In this document: one piece after another, positions 20,570 to 29,412 of the stretch | Numbering within the stretch: position 1 is the first letter of the stretch | Layout of the letters: each line of letters opens with the position of its first letter | Assembly (NCBI RefSeq): GCF_026167525.1 | Contig: NZ_CP110679.1 | Coordinates: 3,149,501 to 3,213,500 of the forward strand | Reading direction: 5' to 3' | Source of the DNA: Sphingomonas sp. M1-B02 | Lineage (GTDB): Bacteria; Pseudomonadota; Alphaproteobacteria; Sphingomonadales; Sphingomonadaceae | Length of the DNA stretch: 64,000 nt | The notes under the pieces: model-generated | What the model saw: the letters and a program-made list of their open reading frames with translations, nothing else | What the model was told of the DNA's origin: nothing | Databases searched by the model: none | Position numbers and translations under genes: made by a program

Positions 20570-21355
20570 ATGTTTCTGAAGGGCAAATCCGCGATCGTCA
20601 CCGGCTCCACGTCGGGCATCGGGCTTGCGTTGGCAAAGGCGCTCGCGGCCGAGGGAGCGAGCGTGATGATCAACGGCTTCGGCGACGCGGACGCGATCGA
20701 AACGGAGCGAGTCGCGCTGCAGGCGGCGAGCGGCGCCAAGGCGCTGTACGACGGGGCCGACATGGCGAAGCCCGATCAGATCGCGGCGATGGTCGCGCGC
20801 GCGCAGGACGCGTTCGGCGGGGTCGATATCGCGATCAGCAATGCGGGCATCCAGCATGTCGCGCCGATCGAGGATTTCCCGGTCGAGAAATGGGACGCGA
20901 TTCTGGCGATCAACCTGTCTTCCAGCTTCCATCTGATGCGCGCGGTGGTGCCGGGGATGAAGGCCAGGGGCTGGGGGCGGATCCTGACCACCGCCTCGGC
21001 GCACAGCCTGGTCGCGAGCCCCAACAAGGCGGCCTATGTCGCCGCCAAGCATGGCATCGCCGGGCTGACCAAGACGGTGGCGCTGGAGACCGCGCCGTTC
21101 GGCGTCACGGTCAATTGCATCTCGCCGGGCTATGTCTGGACGCCGCTGGTGGAGAACCAGATCCCCGACACGATGGCCGCGCGCGGGCTGACGCGCGAGC
21201 AGGTGATCAACGACGTGCTGCTCGCCGCCCAGCCGACCAAGCAGTTCGTGTTGCCCGAGCAGGTGGCGGCGCTGGCGCTGTTCCTGTGCCGCGACGAGGC
21301 CGCGTCGATCACCGGGGCAAACTATTCTATGGATGGGGGATGGACCGCGGCGTAA
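20570..21355 (+). CDS. bdhA: 3-hydroxybutyrate dehydrogenase
   Basis: The 261-residue short-chain dehydrogenase interconverts D-3-hydroxybutyrate and acetoacetate with NAD, a step in polyhydroxybutyrate and ketone use. It shows the cofactor motif TGSTSGIG (residues 12-19), SNAGIQH, the catalytic Ser in TTASAHSLVAS, and YVAAKHG (Tyr/Lys). Family-specific stretches such as LEKAL-like spacing, GYVWTPLVENQIPD and NYSMDGGWTA fit BdhA rather than a generic SDR. Confidence 0.93.
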   Translation: MFLKGKSAIVTGSTSGIGLALAKALAAEGASVMINGFGDADAIETERVALQAASGAKALYDGADMAKPDQIAAMVARAQDAFGGVDIAISNAGIQHVAPIEDFPVEKWDAILAINLSSSFHLMRAVVPGMKARGWGRILTTASAHSLVASPNKAAYVAAKHGIAGLTKTVALETAPFGVTVNCISPGYVWTPLVENQIPDTMAARGLTREQVINDVLLAAQPTKQFVLPEQVAALALFLCRDEAASITGANYSMDGGWTAA

Positions 21356-21381
21356 GACGCGGCCTGAGAGGAAGCCGAACC

Positions 21382-22005
21382 ATGATGAGGACGCTGGCCG
21401 TCACGGCTGCGCTGATGCTGGGCCTGAGCGGCTGCAGCGTCTATCGCGAGGCGACATCGTCGCGCGCGCCCGCCGGGGTGCACTGGCAACAGGTCGCCAC
21501 CACGGCCGATCGCGAGCGGATGCGCAACTGGCGCCGCGCCTGGGACCAGGCCCTGCCGCTCGCGCGCAAGGCCGATGCCAAGGCAATTGCCGCCGAGCCC
21601 CTGCTGTTCGATCCCGATCGCGCGCTGCCGGGCGCATCCCCGCCGCCGGGCAATTATCGCTGCCGCAGCTTCAAGCTGGGCGGAGTCGGCACCGCGATGC
21701 GGGACTTCACGGCCTATCCCTGGTTCGACTGCCGGATCGCCGACGAAGGCGAAGTGAAGAGCCTGCACAAGGTCACCGGATCGCAGCGGCCGACCGGGCT
21801 GATTTTCCCGCATAGCGAGACGCGGGTCGTGTTCCTGGGGACGCTGGTGCTCGGCGACGAACATGCGCCGCTGCGCTACGGGCTCGATGCGAACCGCGAC
21901 ATGATCGGCTATATCGAGCGGGTGGATGCGAAGCGCTGGCGGCTGGTGCTGCCGCGGCCGCGGTTCGAGTCGATGCTGGATGTGGTGGAGCTGGTACCGG
22001 CCTGA
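21382..22005 (+). CDS. DUF4893-like lipoprotein
   Basis: The 207-residue protein begins with a lipoprotein signal (MMRTLAVTAALMLGLSGC; lipobox LSGC). The mature part contains WRRAWDQAL, LLFDPDRALPGASPPPGNYRCRSFKLG, GSQRPTGLIFP, VFLGTLVLGDE and RWRLVLPRPRFESMLDVVELVP. I recognise these blocks as the DUF4893 family, which is common in sphingomonads and has no known function. GAGGAAG at 21369 supports the start. It follows bdhA by 26 bp and may share its transcript. Confidence 0.85.
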   Translation: MMRTLAVTAALMLGLSGCSVYREATSSRAPAGVHWQQVATTADRERMRNWRRAWDQALPLARKADAKAIAAEPLLFDPDRALPGASPPPGNYRCRSFKLGGVGTAMRDFTAYPWFDCRIADEGEVKSLHKVTGSQRPTGLIFPHSETRVVFLGTLVLGDEHAPLRYGLDANRDMIGYIERVDAKRWRLVLPRPRFESMLDVVELVPA

Positions 22006-22069
22006 CGCTGTGGTTTGACTTCGTCCCGGGCCTCCCCGACACTCGCGGCTTCATGATCCGGGACCTGCC

Positions 22070-23377
22070 ATGCTCCGCACCTTGCTGCTCGCCACCGCGA
22101 TGACGCTCGCCGCGCCCGCCTCCGCCGATCCGGTGCGCGACGCGACGCAGGCCGTAATGCCTGCGCTGATGGCGCATTATCGCGACTTTCACGCCAACCC
22201 CGAGCTGAGCCTGCGCGAAGTGAAGACCGCGGCAAAGCTCGCCGCCGAGGCGCGCAAGGCGGGCTTCGACGTAACCGAGAAGGTCGGCGGGACCGGGGTG
22301 GTCGCGGTGCTGAGGAACGGCGACGGGCCGGTGCTGCTGATTCGCGCCGATATGGACGGGCTGCCGGTGACCGAGGATACCGGGCTGCCCTACGCCTCCA
22401 AGGTCCGTGCCACCACCGACGAGGGGCGCGAGACCGGGGTGATGCACGCCTGCGGGCACGATACCCATATGGCGAGCTGGATCGGCACGCTGCGCAACCT
22501 GGCGGCGATGAAGGCGCAGTGGCGGGGCACGCTGGTGATGATCGCCCAGCCCGCCGAGGAGCGCGGCATGGGCGCGCGGATGATGCTGGAGGACGGGTTG
22601 TTCACTCGCTTTCCCAAGCCCGCCTTCGCGCTCGCTTTCCACGACAGCGCGACGCTGCCGGCCGGCGTGGTCGGGGTGCGATCGGGCTATGTCCTCGCCA
22701 ATGTCGATTCGGTTGACATCAAGGTGAGCGGCGTCGGCGGGCACGGCGCCTATCCGCACACGACGCGCGATCCGATCGTGCTGGCGGCGCGCATCGTCAC
22801 CACGCTGCAGACGCTGGTCTCGCGCGAGGTCGATCCGCAATCGCCGGCGGTGGTGACGGTGGGCAGCATCCAGGGCGGGTCGACGCACAATATCATCGGC
22901 AAGGAAGTTTCGATGCTGCTCACCGTGCGCAGCTATGCGCCCGAAGTGCGCAAGACTTTGCTCGACGGGATCGCGCGCATCGCGCGCGGCGAGGCGATCG
23001 CGGCGGGGATGCCCGAGGATCGGATGCCGGTCGTCACCGTGCGCAACGAAGGCACGCCGGCCACCTTCAACACCGATCCGCTGAGCGGACGGCTGACCGC
23101 TTTATGGACGACTCGCTTCGGCAAGGATCGCGTGGTGGAGACGCCGGCGGTGATGGGGGGCGAGGATTTCGGCCGTTATTATCTGGCCGACAAGTCGATC
23201 CAGAGCATGATCTTCTGGGTGGGCGGGGTGCCCAAGGACAAATGGGACGCGTCGGAAGGGGGCACGAAACCGCTGCCTTCGCTCCACAGTCCCTATTGGG
23301 CGCCCGACGCCGAAGCGGTGATCGGCACCGCTACCGAGGCGATGACCGCGGCGGCGCTGGACATCCTCCACAGATAA
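22070..23377 (+). CDS. Exported M20-family amidohydrolase
   Basis: The 435-residue metallopeptidase-family enzyme has a Sec signal (MLRTLLLATAMTLAAPASA). Metal-site motifs of the M20D branch are clear: RADMDGLPV, MHACGHDTHMA, QPAEERGMGA, the dimerisation-domain GGHGAYPH, and C-terminal MGGEDFGRYY. Relatives remove amide-linked groups from amino acid conjugates such as N-acyl amino acids or indole acetyl conjugates. The export signal points to a periplasmic substrate, which is not identifiable. Confidence 0.92.
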   Translation: MLRTLLLATAMTLAAPASADPVRDATQAVMPALMAHYRDFHANPELSLREVKTAAKLAAEARKAGFDVTEKVGGTGVVAVLRNGDGPVLLIRADMDGLPVTEDTGLPYASKVRATTDEGRETGVMHACGHDTHMASWIGTLRNLAAMKAQWRGTLVMIAQPAEERGMGARMMLEDGLFTRFPKPAFALAFHDSATLPAGVVGVRSGYVLANVDSVDIKVSGVGGHGAYPHTTRDPIVLAARIVTTLQTLVSREVDPQSPAVVTVGSIQGGSTHNIIGKEVSMLLTVRSYAPEVRKTLLDGIARIARGEAIAAGMPEDRMPVVTVRNEGTPATFNTDPLSGRLTALWTTRFGKDRVVETPAVMGGEDFGRYYLADKSIQSMIFWVGGVPKDKWDASEGGTKPLPSLHSPYWAPDAEAVIGTATEAMTAAALDILHR

Positions 23378-23447
23378 AGCGAAAATCCCGCGGCACTATC
23401 CCGATTGATCTGCGTTAGTGCCCCGTGTTCGTACCCGGAGAATATCT

Positions 23448-23654
23448 TTGTCGCAGGAGCGTATCGTGGCTGTCGGGCTTTTGAGTGCCCGCGACCTGGA
23501 GAGGCTCGGAAGTGGCTTCAGCCGGTGTTTCCCGGTTGCCGATGACGGCCAATTCGAGGATTTGTTGAAGGCGATCGACGCCGCGGATACGCAATCGTGC
23601 ATTCGCGACGCGCGGGACGATATCCCGCCCCCTGCAATCCCCGCTACGGGCTGA
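23448..23654 (+). CDS. Small conserved-looking protein of unknown function
   Basis: The 68-residue product reads [20 protein letters not shown], then [25 protein letters not shown]. Short sphingomonad proteins with the pattern F-x-x-x-[FY]-P-V followed by LL-x-x-IDxA are familiar to me, but I cannot name a family. I prefer the TTG at 23448 because GGAG (23437-23440) sits seven bases upstream; a GTG at 23418 would add ten residues without a ribosome site. The end overlaps that of hslV by 11 bp. Confidence 0.5.
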   Translation: MSQERIVAVGLLSARDLERLGSGFSRCFPVADDGQFEDLLKAIDAADTQSCIRDARDDIPPPAIPATG

Positions 23655-24201
23655 CGCTTTCCAGCACTTCGACGGTCAGCCGATCGTTCGTATAGACGCA
23701 CAGCTCGCCGGCAATACCCATAGCCTTGCGCGCGATGGTTTCCGCGTCGGTTTCATATTCGACCAGCGCACGCGCCGCGGCGAGCGCGAAATTGCCGCCC
23801 GAGCCGATCGCGGCGACCCCGCCTTCGGGCTCCAGCACGTCCCCATTGCCGGTGACGACCAGCGTCACTTCCTTGTCGGCGACGATCAGCATCGCCTCGA
23901 GGTTGCGCAGGAACTTGTCGGTCCGCCAGTCCTTGGCAAGTTCGACCGCGGCGCGCAGCAGCTGGCCATGATGACGCTCCAGCTTGGCCTCGAGCCGTTC
24001 GAAGAGCGTGAAGGCGTCGGCGGTCGCGCCCGCGAAACCCGCGATCACCTTGCCGTCGCCGAGCGGGCGGACTTTCCGGGCGTTGGGCTTCATCACGGTG
24101 TTGCCCGCGGAGACCTGGCCGTCGCCGGCGATGACGACCTTGCCCGATTTGCGCACGGCGAGGATCGTCGTGCCGTGCCATGCATTGCTGTTTTCACTCA
24201 T
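23644..24201 (-). CDS. hslV: ATP-dependent protease peptidase subunit HslV
   Basis: The 185-residue protein is the proteasome-like dodecameric peptidase activated by HslU. The active-site Thr is T11 of [11 protein letters not shown], exposed after removal of a ten-residue propeptide. [23 protein letters not shown] carries the catalytic Asp/Lys region, and [16 protein letters not shown] is typical of the family. ATG 24201 was chosen by the normal propeptide length. It is not adjacent to hslU, which lies 8 kb to the left in the opposite orientation. Confidence 0.97.
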   Translation of the reverse strand: MSENSNAWHGTTILAVRKSGKVVIAGDGQVSAGNTVMKPNARKVRPLGDGKVIAGFAGATADAFTLFERLEAKLERHHGQLLRAAVELAKDWRTDKFLRNLEAMLIVADKEVTLVVTGNGDVLEPEGGVAAIGSGGNFALAAARALVEYETDAETIARKAMGIAGELCVYTNDRLTVEVLESVSP

Positions 24202-24276
24202 GCGGGCGCATATGGGGAGGGTGGGCGAGCGGTGCAAACCCGCTTATGCGCCGGGGCGACTCCGGGAGCCGCCAAC

Positions 24277-25503
24277 ATGCGCCATGACGACAATCTGACT
24301 ACCGATCGCCCGACCTTCGTCAGCCATCTCGAATGCTCGATGACCGGCGAGCGCTACGAGGCCGACCGGCTCCACGGCCTGTCGCGCGTAGGGCGGCCCT
24401 TGCTGGTGCGCTATGACCTCGAAGGCGTGAAGGCGGCGCTGACGCCCGAGATATTGGCAAGCCGTCCGGCGGATCTGTGGAAATATCGCGAGCTGCTGCC
24501 GGTGCGGCACACCGCGAACATCGTCAGCCTGGGCGAAAGCGCGACGCCGATCGTGCCGCTCGAGAAGGAGCCCGGCAATGTCTGGGTGAAAGACGAGGGG
24601 CGGCTGCCGACCGGCTCCTTCAAGGCGCGCGGGCTGGTGATGGCGATCGCGATGGCCAAGGAACTGGGCGTCACCACGATCGCGATGCCGACCAACGGCA
24701 ATGCCGGTGCGGCGGCGGCGGCCTATGCGTCGCGCGTGGGGATCGAGGCGATCATCTTCTGTCCCGACGACACCCCGGAGATCAACGTCCGCGAGATCGC
24801 GGCGCAGGGGGCTAGGGTCTACCGCGTCAACGGGCTGATCGACGATTGCGGCAAGATCGTCGCAATGGGCAAGGAAAAGCGCGGCTGGTTCGATCTGTCG
24901 ACGCTCAAGGAGCCCTACCGGATCGAGGGCAAGAAGACGATGGGGCTCGAGCTGGCCGAGCAGTTCGGCTGGGAGCTGCCCGATGCGATCTTCTACCCCA
25001 CTGGCGGCGGCACCGGGCTGATCGGCATGTGGAAGGCGTTCGACGAGATGGAGGCGCTCGGCTGGATCGGGGCCAAGCGCCCGCGCATGTATGCCGTGCA
25101 GGCCGAGGGCTGCGCGCCGATCGTCCGTGCGTTCGATGCAGGCGAGCGGCATGCGGTGCGCTGGGAGGACGCGCATACCGTCGCGGCCGGGATCCGGGTG
25201 CCGCAAGCGGTGGGCGATTTCCTGATCCTCGACGCAGTGCGCGCGAGCGGCGGGGCGGCGCTGGCGGTGAGCGATGCGGCGCTGACGCAGGCGGTGGACG
25301 ATGCGGCACGGCGGGATGGCCTGCTGCTGTGCCCGGAGGGCGGGGCGACGCTGGCGGCGTATCGCGATGCGCTGGCGGCGGGGTTGGTGGACGCCGAGGA
25401 GCGGGTGCTGCTGTTCAACTGCGCTACCGGGTTGAAATATCCGTTGGCGGATGCCTCGCGCTGGCTCGATCGGCATGCGGAGATCGATTGGGACGCGCTC
25501 TGA
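24277..25503 (+). CDS. Threonine synthase-like PLP enzyme
   Basis: The 408-residue fold-type II PLP enzyme has the Schiff-base lysine in LPTGSFKARG, the phosphate-binding and substrate loop PTNGNAGAAAAAYASR, and the Gly-rich PTGGGTGLIGMWKAF. This matches the threonine-synthase family, which turns O-phosphohomoserine into threonine. The N-terminal CSMTGERYE region is a short version of the usual zinc-ribbon-like start. The start at 24277 follows CGGGAG. It could be a threonine synthase paralogue with another amino acid substrate; the rest of the threonine pathway is not in the window. Confidence 0.85.
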   Translation: MRHDDNLTTDRPTFVSHLECSMTGERYEADRLHGLSRVGRPLLVRYDLEGVKAALTPEILASRPADLWKYRELLPVRHTANIVSLGESATPIVPLEKEPGNVWVKDEGRLPTGSFKARGLVMAIAMAKELGVTTIAMPTNGNAGAAAAAYASRVGIEAIIFCPDDTPEINVREIAAQGARVYRVNGLIDDCGKIVAMGKEKRGWFDLSTLKEPYRIEGKKTMGLELAEQFGWELPDAIFYPTGGGTGLIGMWKAFDEMEALGWIGAKRPRMYAVQAEGCAPIVRAFDAGERHAVRWEDAHTVAAGIRVPQAVGDFLILDAVRASGGAALAVSDAALTQAVDDAARRDGLLLCPEGGATLAAYRDALAAGLVDAEERVLLFNCATGLKYPLADASRWLDRHAEIDWDAL

Positions 25504-25550
25504 TTATATTCGCGGCGGGCAAGTCGTAACGCGTTGCGCAAGCTATAGCC

Positions 25551-25658
25551 GTCACCCCCGCGAAGGCGGGGGCCCATCTCCTTAGCGGGCCACGCGCTAA
25601 ACAGCTGTTTCGTTTGATGCGTCTGCAGGCGATGGGCCCCCGCTTTGGCGGGGGTGAC
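25551..25658. repeat. Inverted repeat, second copy of the GCGAAGGCGGGGG type
   Basis: GTCACCCCCGCGAAGGCGGG..CCCATC (from 25551) and GATGGGCCCCCGCTTTGGCG..GTGAC (to 25658) are inverted copies with slight divergence around a ~48-bp spacer. It belongs to the same dispersed family as 17900-17986 and sits between the convergent threonine-synthase-like and Mth938-like genes. Confidence 0.82.
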
Positions 25659-25686
25659 GTTAGTTCGAAGAGCCTGCACCCGATGC

Positions 25687-26058
25687 CTAGCCCAGCGGGT
25701 ACAGCGCCCCGCCTACCCAGCGGAGCTCGGCGCGGAGCACGCCCCAGGCGCGCGCGGCGGCGCGGCTGTCCATTGCCTCCAGCCCGATGCCGCGCGCGCC
25801 CAGCGCCTTCGTGAGTGCCAGCGGCGGGCGGACCAGCGTGTCGCCGGTGCCGAGCAGGATGAATTCCGGCGGGGGGTCGAGCGCAAGCAGCGGCGCGAGG
25901 TCGGCTTCGCCAAGTTCGCCGATCGGCGACGGCGCCCAGCCGTCGGCGCGCTCGGGGCTGATCAGCAGCCCTTCATAGACATTCTCGTCCACCCGGAAGC
26001 CGCGCCCCGCAAAGCCGGAGATGACCGGCCCGTCGGCGCTGCGGCGTTCCATCTTCAT
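25687..26058 (-). CDS. Mth938-like domain protein
   Basis: The 123-residue protein belongs to the Mth938/DUF498 family (bacterial homologues of mitochondrial NDUFAF3). Blocks include GLLISPERADGW, PEFILLGTGDTLVRPP and ALGARGIGLEAMDSRAAARAWGVL. It is the last gene of the yajC-secD-secF operon and starts 15 bp after secF, the usual alphaproteobacterial arrangement. A role in membrane-protein or complex I assembly is possible but unproven in bacteria. Confidence 0.9.
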   Translation of the reverse strand: MKMERRSADGPVISGFAGRGFRVDENVYEGLLISPERADGWAPSPIGELGEADLAPLLALDPPPEFILLGTGDTLVRPPLALTKALGARGIGLEAMDSRAAARAWGVLRAELRWVGGALYPLG

Positions 26059-26073
26059 TTGGCCAACTTCACG

Positions 26074-27042
26074 TCAGGGCTTCTCGCGCGACGTCACCCG
26101 CTCGCCCTCGGGGCCGCTCGCCACCTTGGTCACGAAGCTGTCGGGCTTGAGCCGCAGCCACAGCAGGATCGCCGCGGAGACATAGACCGACGAGAAGGTG
26201 CCGATGACGATGCCGAGCAGCATCGCCGCGGTGAAGCCGAAGATCACGTCCGGGCCGACCAGCAGCAGGATCGTCAGCACGATGCCGATCGAAAGGCTGG
26301 TGACGACGGTGCGCGACAGCGTTTCGTTGACCGACAGATCGAGCAACGCCTCGATGCTCATCTTGCGATATTTGCGCATATTCTCGCGGATGCGATCGTA
26401 GACGACGATCGTGTCGTTGAGCGAATAGCCGATGATCGTCAGGACCGCCGCGACGATGTTGAGGTCGAATTCGAGCTGGGTCAGCGCGAAGAAGCCGAGC
26501 GTCAGCGCGACATCGTGGAAGAGCGCGAACAAGGCGCCGACCGCGAACTGCCACTCGAAGCGGAACCAGATATAGACCGTGATGCCCAGCATCGCGAGCA
26601 CCAGCGCGATCATGCCGGTGCGGAACAATTCGTTCGAGACCTTGCCCGATACGCTTTCGACGCCACCGACATGTGCGCCGGGGTATGAGCCTTCGATGGC
26701 GGTCCGGATCTTGGTCGCCGCCGCCTCGGCCGCCGTGTCTCCGCCCTCGGGCAGCGGCGTGCGGATACCGATCTCGGTGGGGCTGCCATATTCCTGGATC
26801 GTGACGTCCTCGAACCCCAGCGTCGCCATCTTGTCGCGGAGCTGGTCGATCGGCACGGCCTGGTCGAATTGGACGCGGACGCTCTGGCCCCCGATGAAAT
26901 CGATCCCGAGATTGAAGCCGCGTAAGACGCACAGCAGGATCGCGGCGACGATCATCGCTACCGAAATAGCCATCGCGATCGTGCGGTACCGCAGGAACGG
27001 AATGTTGGTATTGTCGGGTACGAGTTTGAGCGGGAAGCGCAT
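26074..27042 (-). CDS. secF: Protein translocase subunit SecF
   Basis: The 322-residue inner-membrane protein has six transmembrane segments. The first is followed by the periplasmic P1 region starting FNLGIDFIGGQSVRVQ; later motifs are GYSLNDTIVVYDRIRENMRKY and SVNETLSRTVVTS. With SecD it uses the proton gradient to complete protein export through SecYEG. It begins 9 bp after secD. Confidence 0.97.
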   Translation of the reverse strand: MRFPLKLVPDNTNIPFLRYRTIAMAISVAMIVAAILLCVLRGFNLGIDFIGGQSVRVQFDQAVPIDQLRDKMATLGFEDVTIQEYGSPTEIGIRTPLPEGGDTAAEAAATKIRTAIEGSYPGAHVGGVESVSGKVSNELFRTGMIALVLAMLGITVYIWFRFEWQFAVGALFALFHDVALTLGFFALTQLEFDLNIVAAVLTIIGYSLNDTIVVYDRIRENMRKYRKMSIEALLDLSVNETLSRTVVTSLSIGIVLTILLLVGPDVIFGFTAAMLLGIVIGTFSSVYVSAAILLWLRLKPDSFVTKVASGPEGERVTSREKP

Positions 27043-27051
27043 GATCCGGCC

Positions 27052-28653
27052 TTAAATGCTGATCGTCTTCGGACGGTTGCGCTTCAGCCAGTCGGCCACG
27101 AGCAGCCGGGTGAAGGTGACGCCGGTGAAGACCGAAGTGACGATGCCGATCGCGAGCACGACCGCGAAGCCGCGGATCGGGCCCGAGCCGAAGGTGAACA
27201 TGATGACGGCCGAGATCACGTTGGTGATGTTCGCGTCGAAGATCGCGGTCGATGCTTCCTTGTAGCCGAATTGGACCGAGGCGAGCGCATTGCGGTTTCG
27301 CATGCGCTGCTCCTCGCGGATGCGCTCGTTGATGAGCACGTTGGCGTCCACCGCCGCGCCGATCGTCAGCACGAAACCGGCGATGCCGGGCAGCGTCAGC
27401 GCCGCCCCGAACAGCGCCATGATGCCCAGGATCATCACGGCGTTCACCAGCAGGGCCGCAGTCGTGTAGACGCCAAAACGGGCATAAGTGATCAGCATGA
27501 AGAAGATCAGCGCGCCGGTGCCGAGAACGCCGGCGAGTACGCCCTTGTTGATCGAATCCTGACCGAGTTCGGCCGAGACGGTGCGCTCTTCGACGACCTT
27601 CAGCGCGATCGGGAGCTTGCCCGAGCGCAGCGCGACCGCCAGCTCGTTGGCGCTCTTGACCGTGAAGCCGCCGTTGATCCGCGCGCTGCCACCGAGGATC
27701 GGCTCGTTGATACGCGGCGCGGAAATCACCGTATTGTCGACGATGATCGCGAAGGGCTTACCGCTATTTTCCTGCGTCACCTTGGCGAAGCGGCGCGAAC
27801 CGACGCCGTCGAGCGTGAGCGTCACGCCGGGCGTGCCGTCCTGCGGATCATAATCCTGTCGTGCATCGACCAGCATGTCGCCGGTGATGATCGCCTGGCG
27901 AAAGACGGCGATCTGGCCGCCACCCTCGGCGTAGGGCAGGACCTGCGTGTCCGGCGGGATGTTGCCCGCCTGCAGCTGCTGCGGCGAGATGTCGTTGACC
28001 AGCTTGAACTCGAGCTTGGCAGTCGTGCCGAGCAGCTTCTTCAGCCCCTGGGGATCCTGGAGGCCGGGAACCTGGACGACGATGCGATTGTCGCCCTGGC
28101 GCACAACTGTCGGTTCCTTCGTGCCGAACTCGTTGATCCGCCGATCGACGACTTCGCGGGCATCGTCCATCGCGGTGTTGATCGCTTCCTCGAGCCCCGC
28201 CTGCGTCGGGCGCAGCACGAAGCGAGTCGAATCGACCACGGAAATGTCCCAGACGCGCTGGCCGGTGAGCCCCGCGCCGCTGCCGGCGACTTCGAGCAGC
28301 CGCTCGCGCGCAGCATCGACCTTGCTCGGATCGCGGACCATGAAGCTCAACTGGCCGCCCTGGACCGAAATGTCGCCAATCTCGACGCGCGGATCGCGGC
28401 GCATGACCGAGCGGACCTGCTCGCGCATCGAATCGAGGCGTGAGGCGGCGACGTCCTTGGTATCGGCCTCGAGCAGCAGATAGGAGCCGCCGGCCAGATC
28501 GAGGCCGAGGCTGACGACCGGCTGGGGAACCCAGCTCGGCCAGGTTTTCCGGATATTCTCGGGAACGAAGGTCGGGATCGCCAGCGCGAAGCAGGCGACG
28601 ATCGTCAATATGACGGCCCAGACCTTCCAGCGGGGAAAATCGAGCAGCATCAT
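27052..28653 (-). CDS. secD: Protein translocase subunit SecD
   Basis: The 533-residue partner of SecF has one N-terminal transmembrane helix, the family motif VSLGLDLAGGSYLLLE, a large periplasmic domain (P1 head and base, to about residue 360), then five C-terminal helices with GAAVDANVLINERIREE and TNVISAVIMFTFGSGPIRGFA. It overlaps the yajC stop by one base (TGATG), so translation is coupled. Confidence 0.97.
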   Translation of the reverse strand: MMLLDFPRWKVWAVILTIVACFALAIPTFVPENIRKTWPSWVPQPVVSLGLDLAGGSYLLLEADTKDVAASRLDSMREQVRSVMRRDPRVEIGDISVQGGQLSFMVRDPSKVDAARERLLEVAGSGAGLTGQRVWDISVVDSTRFVLRPTQAGLEEAINTAMDDAREVVDRRINEFGTKEPTVVRQGDNRIVVQVPGLQDPQGLKKLLGTTAKLEFKLVNDISPQQLQAGNIPPDTQVLPYAEGGGQIAVFRQAIITGDMLVDARQDYDPQDGTPGVTLTLDGVGSRRFAKVTQENSGKPFAIIVDNTVISAPRINEPILGGSARINGGFTVKSANELAVALRSGKLPIALKVVEERTVSAELGQDSINKGVLAGVLGTGALIFFMLITYARFGVYTTAALLVNAVMILGIMALFGAALTLPGIAGFVLTIGAAVDANVLINERIREEQRMRNRNALASVQFGYKEASTAIFDANITNVISAVIMFTFGSGPIRGFAVVLAIGIVTSVFTGVTFTRLLVADWLKRNRPKTISI

Positions 28654-28997
28654 CAGTCGTTCGCGGGCTTGCCGGTGCCCGACGGGCGAACCTCGGCGAG
28701 CGTCGCCTTGATCGCGCGGACCTTCACATTGGTGCCCAGCTCGATCTCGACCTCACCCTCGTCGACGCGCGTCACCTTGCCGATCAGCCCGCCCGCGGTG
28801 ATCACGGTATCGCCCTTCTTCACGCCGCCGACGGCCGCCTGGAGTGCCTTCATCCGCTTTTGCTGCGGGCGGATCATCAGGAAGTAGAAGACGACGAAGA
28901 TCAGGACGAGCGGCAGCAGCGACACGATCGCGCCTGCGGTGCTGCCGCTCTGTGCCGCGGTGCCTGCGGCTTGTGCATATGCTGGGGTGGCGAACAT
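28653..28997 (-). CDS. yajC: Preprotein translocase subunit YajC
   Basis: The 114-residue protein has one transmembrane helix (LPLVLIFVVFYFLMI) followed by the signature RPQQKRMKALQAAVGGVKKGD and a cytosolic beta-rich domain (VITAGGLIGKVTRVDEGEVEIEL). It associates with SecDF. It is the first gene of the yajC-secD-secF-Mth938 operon, so its promoter should lie in the 140 bp before the divergent tRNA-Pro gene. Confidence 0.96.
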   Translation of the reverse strand: MFATPAYAQAAGTAAQSGSTAGAIVSLLPLVLIFVVFYFLMIRPQQKRMKALQAAVGGVKKGDTVITAGGLIGKVTRVDEGEVEIELGTNVKVRAIKATLAEVRPSGTGKPAND

Positions 28998-29137
28998 GGT
29001 TTTGGATGCCTGGATAGAGGGGCGCGGAGAGCGGCCCGTTCAAGCGGCGCGCGCTAACATGCGTCGGGCGGGGGTGCAACTATTGACGGCACGGCTTGCA
29101 TCCGGCGCGCGACCGGCATAGAGGGCGCACCCTTGGT

Positions 29138-29214
29138 CGGGGCGTAGCGCAGCCTGGTAGCGCATCACACTGGGGGTGTGGGGGTCGCAGGTTCGAATCC
29201 TGTCGCCCCGACCA
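29138..29214 (+). tRNA. tRNA-Pro (anticodon GGG)
   Basis: A full cloverleaf is visible: acceptor CGGGGCG paired with CGCCCCG, D-arm GCGC/GCGC, anticodon stem TCACA/TGTGG with loop CTGGGGG (U33, anticodon GGG), T-arm with GTTCGAATC, and encoded ACCA end. It reads the codon CCC (and CCU). Its 3' 48 bases are the integration site of the mobile element that follows; the gene remains intact because the element restores the end. Confidence 0.98.
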
Positions 29215-29216
29215 GA
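29167..29216. repeat. attL: 50-bp direct repeat at the left end of the element
   Basis: The sequence from ACACTGGGGGTGTGGGGGTC to ACCAGA is identical to 39680-39729. It covers part of the anticodon stem and loop, the variable region, T-arm and 3' end of tRNA-Pro. Flanking bases differ on both sides, which fixes the repeat length. Confidence 0.95.
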
Positions 29217-29280
29217 AAATCAGGCAATTTCAATAGGTTGGAAGGTCTTGCCGGCACCGTCGGTAGCGCTCTTTGCACCT

Positions 29281-29298
29281 GTCTAACGTATGCCTAAC
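29281..29298. promoter_or_regulatory. Putative integrase arm-type sites, left end
   Basis: GTCTAAC (29281-29287) and GCCTAAC (29292-29298) are direct repeats 11 bp apart. The extended form CGTATGCCTAAC (29287-29298) recurs with one mismatch as CGTATGTCTAAC at 39552-39563 near the other end. Such short repeats inside both ends of an integrated element are expected for integrase arm binding. Confidence 0.5.
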
Positions 29299-29412
29299 GC
29301 GGCGGGCGAGTCGCCATCCATGCAGCGATACTGCGTATTCGATGACGCCAGTCGCAAACGCTCTGGTGTTGGGGAAGCAAGATACGCATTCGTGCTCCTG
29401 CGGGGATGATTA

